Shown here one piece after another: positions 9,640 to 18,059 of a stretch of 64,000 bases of DNA. Numbering within the stretch: position 1 is the stretch's first letter; the number at the start of each line of letters is the position of its first letter. The position numbers and the translations under genes were made by a program. A model generated the notes under the pieces. It ran no database searches. It saw nothing but the letters and a program-made list of their open reading frames with translations, and was not told the DNA's origin. This DNA is from Bacteroides sp. ET71 (GTDB lineage: Bacteria; Bacteroidota; Bacteroidia; Bacteroidales; Bacteroidaceae), in contig NZ_JAMBLS010000004.1 in assembly GCF_023336905.1 (NCBI RefSeq), positions 124,001 through 188,000 on the forward strand, in the 5' to 3' direction.

Positions 9640-11157
9640 ATGAAAAGATACAAGATTTACGCAATAGCCCTTTTGACGGGTTTATTCCAGACAGCGTGCA
9701 GCGACATGTTCGACAAAAAACCGCTGGGCGCCTATACCGAAGACGATTTGACCGGCGGTACCTACGAAACGGAAGTCTTCAGCATGTATGCAGACTTGCG
9801 TGGCTTCCACCTGACCACAGGCAACACAGCCATGGCCATCCACAGCTACCGCTCGGAAGACGCGGAAAAAGGCAGTACAGCCTCTGACGGCGCTGCCACC
9901 GGACTGATGTATGACGACTTTGAATACTCTGCCAGCGACGGCATGCTGCAAAGCTACTGGACAGCCAACTACAACCTCATCCACAAGGTAAACAGCTTGC
10001 TGGACGAAATGAACCAGAACGAAAACCTGACGCAAGGCGACCTTGTCAACGAAGGAGAAGCCCGCTTCATGCGTGCCTTCTGCTATTTCAATCTGGTGCG
10101 TGCTTTCGGTGAAGTGCCTCTGATAGACTTCAAAGTGAACGAAGCCGGCGACGCCAACGTCCCCAAATCATCCGTGGCAGACATCTATAAACTGATAGAC
10201 AAAGACCTGCAAGTAGCAGAAAGCAACCTGCCGCCCACATGGGAAGCCCAATACGTAGGCCGCCTGACGTGGGGCGCCGCCCGCTCACTGCATGCCCGCA
10301 CCTACATGATGCGCAACGACTGGCCTAACATGCGCGCCGCCGCAGAAGCTGTAATTACTTCCGGATTGTACGACCTGAACACGCCTTACGACAAGATTTT
10401 CCGCGAAGACGGCGAAAACTGCTCAGAGTCTATCCTCGAACTGCAATGTACCGCCACCGAAGCCTTACCCGGCTCTAACGAAATCGGCAGCCAGTATGCC
10501 AGCGTACAAGGCGTACGCGGAGCAGGCGACTGGAACTTGGGCTGGGGGCACCACACACCTACCCAGAACCTGGCTGATGCTTTCGAAGAAGGTGACCCGC
10601 GCAAAGACGAGACACTGCTCTACTTCTACCGCACGGGCGAAGACCCCAGCACTTGCCCGGCCAACGAACCTTGGGGCGAAAAGCCCGTGGCCAACGCCGA
10701 CGTGCTGAACAAATATTACAACAAGAAAGCCTACACCAATCCGGAGTGGCGCACCCGCTTCACCAAAGGAGGCTATTGGGTCAACGTCCGCCTCATCCGC
10801 TATGCAGACGTCGTACTGATGGCAGCCGAAGCCGCCTGCGAACTGGGCGACCTGGACACAGCCAAAGACTACTTAGAACAGGTACGTGCCCGAGCCCGTG
10901 GCACAAACATCGGCATCCTGCCCGAAGTGACCACCGACGACCAGGCCGAATTGCGTGATGCCATCCGCCACGAACGCCGTGTCGAACTGGGCATGGAAGG
11001 TGACCGTTTCTATGACCTGGTACGTTGGGGCATCGCTGCCGAAGTGCTGCACGCCGCCGGCAAAACCGGTTATCAAGAAAGACACGAACTGCTGCCTTTG
11101 CCTCAAAACGAAGTGGATAAATCGAATGGAGTATTAGTACAGAATCCTAACTATTAA
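9640..11157 (+). CDS. SusD/RagB family surface glycan-binding lipoprotein (PUL 1)
   Basis: 505 residues with a lipoprotein signal peptide (LFQTACSDMF, lipidated Cys at about 20). The N-terminal SusD-like domain covers TPR-type helices (NLIHKVNSLLDEM, GEARFMRAFCYFNLVRAFG) and the C-terminal RagB/SusD half includes RYADVVLMAAEAACELGD, the RHERRVELGMEGDRFYDLVRWG block and the closing LLPLPQNEVDKSNG...QNPNY typical of the family. It sits on the cell surface as a lid over the SusC barrel encoded immediately upstream. It is part of one operon with the LamG and GH144 genes that follow at 12 and 6 bases. Confidence 0.95.
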   Translation: MKRYKIYAIALLTGLFQTACSDMFDKKPLGAYTEDDLTGGTYETEVFSMYADLRGFHLTTGNTAMAIHSYRSEDAEKGSTASDGAATGLMYDDFEYSASDGMLQSYWTANYNLIHKVNSLLDEMNQNENLTQGDLVNEGEARFMRAFCYFNLVRAFGEVPLIDFKVNEAGDANVPKSSVADIYKLIDKDLQVAESNLPPTWEAQYVGRLTWGAARSLHARTYMMRNDWPNMRAAAEAVITSGLYDLNTPYDKIFREDGENCSESILELQCTATEALPGSNEIGSQYASVQGVRGAGDWNLGWGHHTPTQNLADAFEEGDPRKDETLLYFYRTGEDPSTCPANEPWGEKPVANADVLNKYYNKKAYTNPEWRTRFTKGGYWVNVRLIRYADVVLMAAEAACELGDLDTAKDYLEQVRARARGTNIGILPEVTTDDQAELRDAIRHERRVELGMEGDRFYDLVRWGIAAEVLHAAGKTGYQERHELLPLPQNEVDKSNGVLVQNPNY

Positions 11158-11169
11158 AGAAAAACGATT

Positions 11170-12012
11170 ATGAAGAAACATTATATGTCATTGCTGGCTT
11201 GCTGCCTGACAATGTTTATGCTGCAATCTTGCTTCCAAGACATGGACCATCCGGGCTTCGACTATCCGGAAAGCACAGGCGAAGCTCCCGACACCCCTCT
11301 GCTGATGTATTTGCCTTTTGACGAAGAAGACATTCGCGACAAAGGCGACTGGGGCTTCATCGTGGCCGACAACGGAAATGCCAAATTCTCGACTGACGCC
11401 GTCAGCGGCATGTCCTACCAGGGCGCTTCCGACGCTTACATACTGGCACGCACCCCCTCCATCTTAGGAGACGGCCTTCTGGACTTGGGCAGTTGCACAG
11501 TAGCCTTTTGGATGAAGGCAGAAAAAAACAACCCGGCCTACGGCATTTTCAGCATCCCTAATACCAAAACGTTCTGGGGAAATTTCGATATCTATCTGGA
11601 AAACCACAACAGCCAGACCGAGGCTTTCTTCAAGATACACTTATACACCTGCAACGCGACACAAGACAACATAGAGAAATGGGTAGAAGCTAAAGTTGAA
11701 AACGTGTTCGGTACAGAATGGGTACACATGGCTTTCGTCTATGACGGAAACACCTCCATCATGACAGTGTATCGCAACGGAGAAGTAGCTCTCACATCAG
11801 ACTTGGCAGGCTACGGCCCGCTGAAGTTTAAGGATACAGGCGAAACGCTGGCCGTCGGTGCTTTCCAGTTCTCGACCACTCCCAGCCTGACGGAAGGAAC
11901 AGGTGCACAGACATGGGCCTCCAACTTCATCGGACAGTTAGACCAATTCCGTTTCTACAACACAGCCCTCTCTGCCGATGATATCCGCGCCTTGTACGGA
12001 AACAAAGAATAA
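11170..12012 (+). CDS. LamG-like (concanavalin A-fold) lipoprotein, probable surface glycan-binding protein
   Basis: 280 residues with a lipoprotein signal (MFMLQSCFQD, Cys about 21). From about residue 45 the sequence fits a LamG/concanavalin A-like jelly roll: LLMYLPFDE, a central SCTVAFWMKA strand, WVHMAFVYDGNTSIMTVYRNGE and the closing GQLDQFRFYNTALSADDIRALY that is diagnostic of LamG domains. No catalytic residues were recognised. Being third in the operon after SusC and SusD, the usual place of a surface glycan-binding protein, it probably holds substrate at the cell surface. An enzymatic role cannot be excluded. Confidence 0.8.
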   Translation: MKKHYMSLLACCLTMFMLQSCFQDMDHPGFDYPESTGEAPDTPLLMYLPFDEEDIRDKGDWGFIVADNGNAKFSTDAVSGMSYQGASDAYILARTPSILGDGLLDLGSCTVAFWMKAEKNNPAYGIFSIPNTKTFWGNFDIYLENHNSQTEAFFKIHLYTCNATQDNIEKWVEAKVENVFGTEWVHMAFVYDGNTSIMTVYRNGEVALTSDLAGYGPLKFKDTGETLAVGAFQFSTTPSLTEGTGAQTWASNFIGQLDQFRFYNTALSADDIRALYGNKE

Positions 12013-12018
12013 GACAGC

Positions 12019-13674
12019 ATGAAAACGAAAGTATTCTATCTTTTACTATACGTGGGGACATTGCTGACTGCATGCAGCAGTAGCGAGGACGGCTCAGAGA
12101 GCCGTCCCCCTTTCAAGCTGGAAAGCATCACTGTCGGCGAAGCTGCCAATCAGGCAAACTTCACGGATGTCCCCCTCGATGCCTCCATCGAATTACAGTT
12201 CTCGGACGAAGTAGATGAAAGCACCATCAAAGCAAACATCCTGCTGACCACTGATGGCACAGATGTAGAATACACCTATACGCTTCCATCGCCCGAAAAG
12301 ATTAGCATAAGCCCTTCGGAAAAGCTGAAAAACTTCACTACCTACAAACTGGTGGTGAATCCGGGTATAAAGTCTGTATCGGGGGCATTGCTGGAGAGCG
12401 GACAAACGTGTACCCTGCAAACAAGCATAGACAACTCGGATAAATTTGAACGTATCCCGTTGGAAGAACTGCTTACACTGGTACAAAAACAGACATTCGA
12501 TTATTTCTGGAAATTCGGGCACGAACACAGTGGCATGGCCCGCGAACGCAGCACCTCTGGCAATACAGTCACGACCGGCGGGACTGGATTTGGCATTATG
12601 GCTATGCTGGTAGCTGCAGAACGCGGTTTTGTGAGCCGTACAGAAGCATTGCAACGCGTCCAACGGATTGTCACCTTCCTCGACGAAGAATGTGAAAACT
12701 ACCACGGTGCTTTCTCTCATTGGATAAATGGAGAAACAGGAGACACACAACCGTTCAGCCCAGCAGACAATGGTGCCGACCTGGTAGAAACATCCTTCCT
12801 GTTCGAAGGACTGCTCACAGCCCGCGCCTACTTTGACGGGGCAGATGCCGGCGAAACAAAACTCCGCGAAGACATCACCCGCTTGTGGGAAGCAGTAGAA
12901 TGGACTTGGTTCCAGAAAGACGGTGAACAAGTACTTTATTGGCATTGGAGTCCCAACTATGGTTGGACACAAAACCTTCCCATCCGTGGTTGGAACGAAT
13001 GTCTGATAACCTACGTATTGGCAGCCTCCTCGCCCACTTACCCCATCAGCCGGGAAGTCTACGAACAAGGATGGGCTAAAGGAGGAAACATCCAGAACGG
13101 CAATTCTTATTACGGCATAACCTTGCCACTGGGTTCGGAGAAAGGTGGCCCGCTGTTCTTCACGCACTACTCCTTCCTGGGACTATGCCCCGAAGGCTTG
13201 CAAGACCAATATGCCGACTATTGGGAACAGAACCGTAATCACACACTTATCAACTATAACCACTGTGTGGAAAATCCGAACGGATACGCCGGATACAGTT
13301 CCTCTTGCTGGGGATTGACAGCCAGCGATGGCGATGACGGCTATTCAGCCTGGTCACCCACGAATGACCACGGAGTCATTGCCCCCACAGCCGCCCTGTC
13401 TGCCTTCCCCTATACACCGGAGGAATCGACAGCCGCCTTAGAATTTTTCTACTACAAACTGGGCGACAAGCTGTGGAAAGAATACGGTTTTGTAGATGCC
13501 TTCAATTTGGGTAAGGATTGGTACGACAACCAATACCTGGCCATTGACCAAGGCCCCATCATAGTCATGATAGAGAACTATCGAAGCCAATTACTCTGGG
13601 ACTTGTTCATGAACATACCGGACATACAGACCGGACTGAAGAACTTGGGATTCACTTCTCCTTACTTGAAGTAA
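12019..13674 (+). CDS. GH144-type (glycoamylase superfamily) beta-1,2-glucanase lipoprotein with N-terminal Ig-like domain
   Basis: 551 residues: lipoprotein signal (LLTACSSSED, Cys about 18), a bacterial Ig-like domain (about 30-140; DVPLDASIELQFSDEVDESTI) and a long (alpha/alpha)6-barrel domain (about 155-550) with blocks such as FDYFWKFGHEHSGMARER, TGGTGFGIMAMLVAAERGF, GADLVETSFLFEGLL and DQGPIIVMIENYRSQLLWDLF. These blocks are those of the glycoamylase-like Pfam family that contains GH144, whose characterised members in Chitinophaga and Parabacteroides hydrolyse beta-1,2-glucan in endo or exo mode. The lipid anchor would place it on the outer membrane. It is the only obvious backbone-cleaving enzyme among the first genes of this operon. 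The family is well supported; exact specificity is inferred. Confidence 0.85.
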   Translation: MKTKVFYLLLYVGTLLTACSSSEDGSESRPPFKLESITVGEAANQANFTDVPLDASIELQFSDEVDESTIKANILLTTDGTDVEYTYTLPSPEKISISPSEKLKNFTTYKLVVNPGIKSVSGALLESGQTCTLQTSIDNSDKFERIPLEELLTLVQKQTFDYFWKFGHEHSGMARERSTSGNTVTTGGTGFGIMAMLVAAERGFVSRTEALQRVQRIVTFLDEECENYHGAFSHWINGETGDTQPFSPADNGADLVETSFLFEGLLTARAYFDGADAGETKLREDITRLWEAVEWTWFQKDGEQVLYWHWSPNYGWTQNLPIRGWNECLITYVLAASSPTYPISREVYEQGWAKGGNIQNGNSYYGITLPLGSEKGGPLFFTHYSFLGLCPEGLQDQYADYWEQNRNHTLINYNHCVENPNGYAGYSSSCWGLTASDGDDGYSAWSPTNDHGVIAPTAALSAFPYTPEESTAALEFFYYKLGDKLWKEYGFVDAFNLGKDWYDNQYLAIDQGPIIVMIENYRSQLLWDLFMNIPDIQTGLKNLGFTSPYLK

Positions 13675-13680
13675 CAACAT

Positions 13681-13818
13681 GCGAAAGGGTTGCCCTTTCT
13701 GTCAGACGTAAGAAATGCCACATATGGCTACCGCCACGCGCGGACAGCCTGTTTCAATAGGGAAAAAGGATAATAGGCATAATCTGTCAAGATCATCTGA
13801 CAAGGGCAGCCCTTTCGC
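13681..13818. repeat. Long-range inverted repeat (23-26 bp arms, about 90-base spacer)
   Basis: The left arm at 13681-13706 and the right arm at 13796-13818 are near-perfect reverse complements (GCGAAAGGG-TGCCCTT-GTCAGA). The spacer holds no gene. It lies 6 bases after the GH144 stop codon and 33 bases before the esterase start, so it could be a processing or attenuation structure inside the PUL operon, or the remains of a small palindromic element. Confidence 0.7.
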
Positions 13819-13850
13819 TTTCATTTATCCAATTACTAACACATACTAAA

Positions 13851-14627
13851 ATGAAAAGAATTTTTATAAGCTTGCTGGTATCTCTGCTTGCGTTCAACAT
13901 CTTGTCAGCCCAAGACACTTTCGAAAAAAAGACCTATATTTCCACCTCAGGTGACACGCTGCGTTATCGTCTGCTCACACCATTAAACATGCAAAGCGGA
14001 CAAAAATATCCATTGGTACTTTTTCTGCACGGTGCCGGAGAACGTGGCTGTGACAACGAAAAACAACTGACTCACGGAGGCCAGATGTGGTTGAACCCCG
14101 TAAACCGCGACCAATACCCAGCTTTCGTACTGGCTCCTCAATGCCCGCCTGACGCTTATTGGGCCTACACGGCACGCCCCTCATCATTCACCCCTGCTCA
14201 AATGCCGGCGGAAGCGCCTCTGTCTCCTATCTTCCGCACATTAAAAGAACTGCTGGACAAATTCTTGGCTGATTCCAGAGTTGACAAAAGCCGAATCTAT
14301 GTCATTGGCCTATCTATGGGTGGAATGGGAACCTATGACTTAGCAATCCGCTATCCGGAAATATTTGCTGCGGCAATCCCCATCTGCGGCACCGTTAACC
14401 CAGCCCGTCTGAAAGAAGCAAAAGATGTCAAATTCCGCATCTTCCACGGCGATGCAGACAATGTAGTAACCGTAGAAGGCTCACGCCAGGCCTATCGTGC
14501 CCTGAAAAAAGCCGGTGCACAAGTGGAATACAAAGAATATCCCGGCTGCAACCACGGCAGTTGGAACCCCGCGTTCAATGAACCAGACTTTATGGAATGG
14601 CTATTTACACAGAAAAAAGAACGATGA
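13851..14627 (+). CDS. Secreted alpha/beta-hydrolase (PHB-depolymerase/feruloyl-esterase-like carboxylesterase)
   Basis: 258 residues with a signal peptide (residues 1-20, ending LSA). The alpha/beta-hydrolase fold shows the oxyanion strand PLVLFLHGAGERG, the nucleophile elbow GLSMGG (Ser155), a likely acid residue in FHGDADNVV and the catalytic His in GCNHGSW. The arrangement is that of small secreted esterases of the CE1-like, PHB-depolymerase-related group that remove acyl or aryl groups from polysaccharides. Its stop codon overlaps the start of the next gene (ATGA), so it is translationally coupled to a phosphoesterase. In this PUL it probably strips an ester substituent; which one is unknown. 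Confidence 0.82.
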   Translation: MKRIFISLLVSLLAFNILSAQDTFEKKTYISTSGDTLRYRLLTPLNMQSGQKYPLVLFLHGAGERGCDNEKQLTHGGQMWLNPVNRDQYPAFVLAPQCPPDAYWAYTARPSSFTPAQMPAEAPLSPIFRTLKELLDKFLADSRVDKSRIYVIGLSMGGMGTYDLAIRYPEIFAAAIPICGTVNPARLKEAKDVKFRIFHGDADNVVTVEGSRQAYRALKKAGAQVEYKEYPGCNHGSWNPAFNEPDFMEWLFTQKKER

Positions 14628-15646
14628 AGCAAAAACTGACCCTCGCAATATTTCTGTTGACCGGATACCTGCTGACAACCGGATGCCAACCAGCGGAAGA
14701 ATCATTCACCATCGTCGTCTTACCGGACACACAAACCTATCTGGAACAATGCCCGGAAGTGTTCGATTCGCAAATAGATTGGTTACTGGAACACCGGGAT
14801 AGCATCGACGCCGTACTACAAGTAGGTGACCTGACACAAGACAACCGGCCGATTGAATGGGCCTACATGCAAAAAGCCTTCACGCACCTAGACAAAGCCC
14901 GCATCCCCTACGCTGTGGTGTGGGGTAATCATGACATCGGCAGCCGACCGGGAAAATATTCGGACGTGCACGACACGTCGCTGGCCAACAAATATTTTCC
15001 TCTTGCAGACAAAGCCCGGCAGCCTTATTGGGGAGGCAGTGCAGATGGAAAATCTTTGGACAATTACTTCATCACCTTGCAAGGTGCCGGCAAAAAATGG
15101 CTGATACTGAACCTGGAATTCGGACCGACGGACGGAGCCTTGGCATGGGCCGACTCACTACTGGCGTCACATGATGATTGTTATGTAGTGCTGAATACGC
15201 ATGCCTACCTGTATTGTGACAGTACACTGCAAGATAGTACAGACTGGTGGCGTCCCCAAGACTACGGAATAGGGAAAATAGAAGGACGCCCCGTAAACGA
15301 CGGAGCAGGCATTTGGAAAAAACTGGTAGAAAAACACCGAAACATCATAGCCGTATGCTGCGGACACGTACTAAAAAGCGGAGTCGGAACCTTAGTATCT
15401 ACCGGAAATAACGGGAACAAAGTCTACCAAATGTTGGCCAACTTTCAGCGGGGCGTAGACGGCAGCCAATTGGGCGGTGAAGGCTATTTGCGCATCCTGA
15501 CCTTTGTCCCCGCCGCCGGCGAAATCCGGGTGAAGACCTATTCCACGTGGAACAAAACCTACCACCCATCGCCCGCACATTGTTTTACATTCAAGGAAGT
15601 TAATTTCGATGACTATATATCTACAGGGGGAAAAAGTATTTCTTAA
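14624..15646 (+). CDS. Calcineurin-like metallophosphoesterase lipoprotein
   Basis: 340 residues with a lipoprotein signal (LLTTGCQPAE, Cys20). Metal-binding blocks of the calcineurin-like family are all visible: VLPDTQTY, VLQVGDLTQDN, VVWGNHDIG, VVLNTHAYLY and AVCCGHVL. The family hydrolyses phosphomonoesters or phosphodiesters with a dinuclear metal centre. The ATG at 14624 overlaps the TGA of the esterase gene by the ATGA arrangement; the earlier in-frame ATG at 14597 lies inside the esterase and lacks a signal peptide. Together with its coupled esterase it suggests that the PUL substrate carries both ester and phosphate substituents. That conclusion is an inference. Confidence 0.83.
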   Translation: MKQKLTLAIFLLTGYLLTTGCQPAEESFTIVVLPDTQTYLEQCPEVFDSQIDWLLEHRDSIDAVLQVGDLTQDNRPIEWAYMQKAFTHLDKARIPYAVVWGNHDIGSRPGKYSDVHDTSLANKYFPLADKARQPYWGGSADGKSLDNYFITLQGAGKKWLILNLEFGPTDGALAWADSLLASHDDCYVVLNTHAYLYCDSTLQDSTDWWRPQDYGIGKIEGRPVNDGAGIWKKLVEKHRNIIAVCCGHVLKSGVGTLVSTGNNGNKVYQMLANFQRGVDGSQLGGEGYLRILTFVPAAGEIRVKTYSTWNKTYHPSPAHCFTFKEVNFDDYISTGGKSIS

Positions 15647-15647
15647 A

Positions 15648-15816
15648 GCCTGTCGTTTAAAATTCATTTTCCTGTCACCCCGAGCGTTGTTCTCCCCCGC
15701 CAAACGGGGAGGCAAGAGGGGGTATCGAGGAACCTCACTACGCGCCTGAAAAGTATTAGGGAGATGTTTCGCTTCCGCTCCAACAAGACAGAAAAAGCGA
15801 TTTTTAGACAAACTCT
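15648..15816. repeat. MITE-like palindromic repeat, copy A
   Basis: The left end (GTTTAAAATTCATTTTCCTG then TCACCCCGAGCG) and the right end around 15781-15816 (CAACAAGACAGAAAAAGCG, then TAGACAAACTC) are imperfect reverse complements. It starts 2 bases after the phosphoesterase stop and ends 29 bases before the sulfatase start. The same ends occur in copies B and D. Confidence 0.65.
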
Positions 15817-15844
15817 TATTCACTCACATTTAAACATACCAACC

Positions 15845-17419
15845 ATGAACATTTTACACAAGACATCGCTGGGACTGGCATCTCTCTCCGCCGTTCTCCC
15901 CGCCTGTGCGGAAGAACGGAAGCATCCGGCAGAAGACGAGCGCCCTAACATCATCTTCATCATGAGCGACGACCACGCCCGCCAAGCCATCAGCATCTAC
16001 GGACACCCCATCGGCCAAATTGCACCAACACCTCATATCGACCGAATCGGGAAAGAAGGAGCTGTCTTCTATAATAATTATTGTTGCAACTCTATTTCCG
16101 GCCCCAGCCGTGCCGCCATACTCACAGGGAAACACAGTCATAAAAACGGATTTATGAGAAATGGCAACAAAGGATTTGACGGCTCTCAACAGACATTGCC
16201 CAAGATTCTGCAAGCCAACGGATATGAAACAGCCATTATCGGCAAATGGCATTTGATATCCAAACCTACCGGATTCGACCATTGGATGATACTCAACGAC
16301 CAGGGCGATTATTACAATCCGGAATTTATCACAGAAAACGATACGACCAGACATCTGGGATATGTGACAGATTTAATCACACAATACTGTGAAGAATGGC
16401 TGACAAAACGGAAGAATCCGCAGAAACCCTTTTTCTTGATGATGCACCACAAAGCCGTACACCGCAATTGGGTACCTGCCGAAAGGCATTATCGGCTTTA
16501 TGAACACGTATCGTTCCCGGTTCCTGACAACTATTTCGACACATACGAAGGACGATATGCAGCACAGCGACAAAAAATGAACATCTACCGCGACATGTAT
16601 GAAGGCCACGACCTGAAAATGGTAGCAGGCATCGGCAGTGACAGCCTCCTTTACGATCCTTGGCCACATGCCTTCATGGGCACCATGACATCGGAAGAAC
16701 AACAACGTTTCCTGGAGGCCTATCGCGAACGGAATGATGAATTTTATGCGCAAAAACGCTCCTTCAAAGAAGTGGCCGAATGGAAATACCAACGTTACCT
16801 GCAAGACTACATGGCGTGCGTAGCCAGTATAGACGAAAGCGTAGGAGAAATCTTAGACTACCTCCAGCGCACAGGGCTCGACAAAAATACAATCGTGATT
16901 TACACCACAGACCAAGGGTTCTATCTGGGAGAACATGGTTGGTTCGACAAACGTTTCATGTATGAAGAATCTTTTGGCATGCCCATGCTGATGCGCTGGC
17001 CCGGACACATTAAACCGGGAACCAAAGTGACGGGATTGACACAAAACATCGATTTCGCCCCCACTTTCCTTGACATGTGTGGCATCAGAATCCCCCAAGA
17101 CATGCAAGGAGTTTCTTTCCGTCGCTTGGTCGAAGATGGAAAGACTCCCAAAGACTGGCGCAAATCTCTGTATTACCACTATTATGAATTTCCAGGCTTT
17201 CACAGTGTGCGTGCCCATTTTGGGGTAAAAATGGAACGATATAAACTGATATACTTTTATAAAGAAAAAATCTGGGAGCTTTATGACCTGAAAGAAGACC
17301 CGTCTGAGATGAAAAATCTATACGGCAAAGAAGGGATGGAGAAAATTACAGAACAGTTGAAAACCGAACTTGCCCGGCTGCAAGAAGTTTACCAGGTTCC
17401 ACCTAAATTATGTCGCTAA
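15845..17419 (+). CDS. S1-family sulfatase, serine-type, with DUF4976-like C-terminus
   Basis: 524 residues with a probable lipoprotein or Sec signal (residues 1-20, SAVLPAC). The alkaline-phosphatase-fold core begins with RPNIIFIMSDDHA; the formylglycine site is SGPSRAAILTG with Ser85, so activation would need an anaerobic sulfatase-maturating enzyme. Further metal and substrate blocks are IGKWHL, FFLMMHHKAVHRNW and YTTDQGFYLGEHGWFDKR. The C-terminal LYDLKEDPSEMKNLYG is typical of the DUF4976 end of sulfatases. The ATG at 15845 is preferred, since the open frame upstream to 15764 runs through MITE copy A. It would remove sulfate from a sugar, although relatives in this superfamily can cleave phosphodiesters. 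Confidence 0.87.
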   Translation: MNILHKTSLGLASLSAVLPACAEERKHPAEDERPNIIFIMSDDHARQAISIYGHPIGQIAPTPHIDRIGKEGAVFYNNYCCNSISGPSRAAILTGKHSHKNGFMRNGNKGFDGSQQTLPKILQANGYETAIIGKWHLISKPTGFDHWMILNDQGDYYNPEFITENDTTRHLGYVTDLITQYCEEWLTKRKNPQKPFFLMMHHKAVHRNWVPAERHYRLYEHVSFPVPDNYFDTYEGRYAAQRQKMNIYRDMYEGHDLKMVAGIGSDSLLYDPWPHAFMGTMTSEEQQRFLEAYRERNDEFYAQKRSFKEVAEWKYQRYLQDYMACVASIDESVGEILDYLQRTGLDKNTIVIYTTDQGFYLGEHGWFDKRFMYEESFGMPMLMRWPGHIKPGTKVTGLTQNIDFAPTFLDMCGIRIPQDMQGVSFRRLVEDGKTPKDWRKSLYYHYYEFPGFHSVRAHFGVKMERYKLIYFYKEKIWELYDLKEDPSEMKNLYGKEGMEKITEQLKTELARLQEVYQVPPKLCR

Positions 17420-17451
17420 AAGACGGAAAAACCGCATACCGATAATTTTTT

Positions 17452-17648
17452 CAGAACCTGTTTAAATTCATTTTCCTGTCATTCTGAGCGTTGTTCTCCC
17501 CGACAAACGGGGGAGCAAAGAGGGGGTTGAAGCATAGTGAAGAATTTCCCTAAGGGCTCTGCCCGTCTGGCAGCGCAAGAAAGAGATGTTTCGACTTCGT
17601 TTCACTCCGCTCAACATGACAGAAAGAACGATTCTTAAACAAACTCTC
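17452..17648. repeat. MITE-like palindromic repeat, copy B
   Basis: The left end (AACCTGTTTAAATTCATTTT at 17456-17475, then CCTGTCATTCTGAGCG) is matched in reverse by the right end (CAACATGACAGAAAGAACG then TTCTTAAACAAACTC, 17611-17646). The middle carries the GTTGTTCTCCCC...GGGGGAGCAA and GATGTTTCGACTTCG stretches shared with copies A and C. It lies between the sulfatase and GH43 genes. Confidence 0.7.
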
Positions 17649-17799
17649 AAGTAAATGTTGATATTAAGTTTATACATGAATGGGCACCTCCTACTGCTAA
17701 AGTGTCAATTGATTTTGCATAAGTATATGTTCACATTTAGTTTTCTTTCATGATAGTATAAGCTATATTTCAGCATCTACTTAAGTAGCCGTTCATAAT
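17649..17799. other. AT-rich spacer between two MITE-like repeats
   Basis: About 150 AT-rich bases without a credible reading frame. The stretch at 17657-17675 (GTTGATATTAAGTTTATAC) resembles the terminal sequence of copy C, so part of a further degraded copy may be present. Confidence 0.4.
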
Positions 17800-18008
17800 T
17801 AGTTTATACTATAATGGAGAATGAGGTATCTGTCATTCTGAGCGAAGCCCGTAGGGCGTAGTCGAAGAATCTCACTACATGCACTGCCCAAGGGAATCGT
17901 GTCTTTCGGGAGATGTTTCGACTTCGCTTCACACCCCCTCTTACCTCCCCCGTTTGTCGGGGGAGAACAATGCTCAACATGACAGATACACATCATATAA
18001 ACTAAATA
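17800..18008. repeat. MITE-like palindromic repeat, copy C
   Basis: The ends TTAGTTTATACTATAATGG (17799-17817) and, in reverse, CATATAAACTAAATATC (17993-18009) are inverted repeats outside the core boundary motif GTATCTGTCATTCTGAGCG / CTCAACATGACAGATAC. The interior contains the same GAAGAATCTCACTAC and GGGAGAACAATGCTCAACAT blocks as the other copies, here partly in opposite order. It ends 51 bases before the GH43 start. Confidence 0.68.
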
Positions 18009-18059
18009 TCAACAACTACTTACATACTTACAACAGAACAATTTTAAACACTTACGACA

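Noticed and set aside
15764-15844. N-terminal extension of the sulfatase
   Set aside because: The extra 27 codons lie mostly in MITE copy A, and the signal peptide starts at the ATG at 15845.
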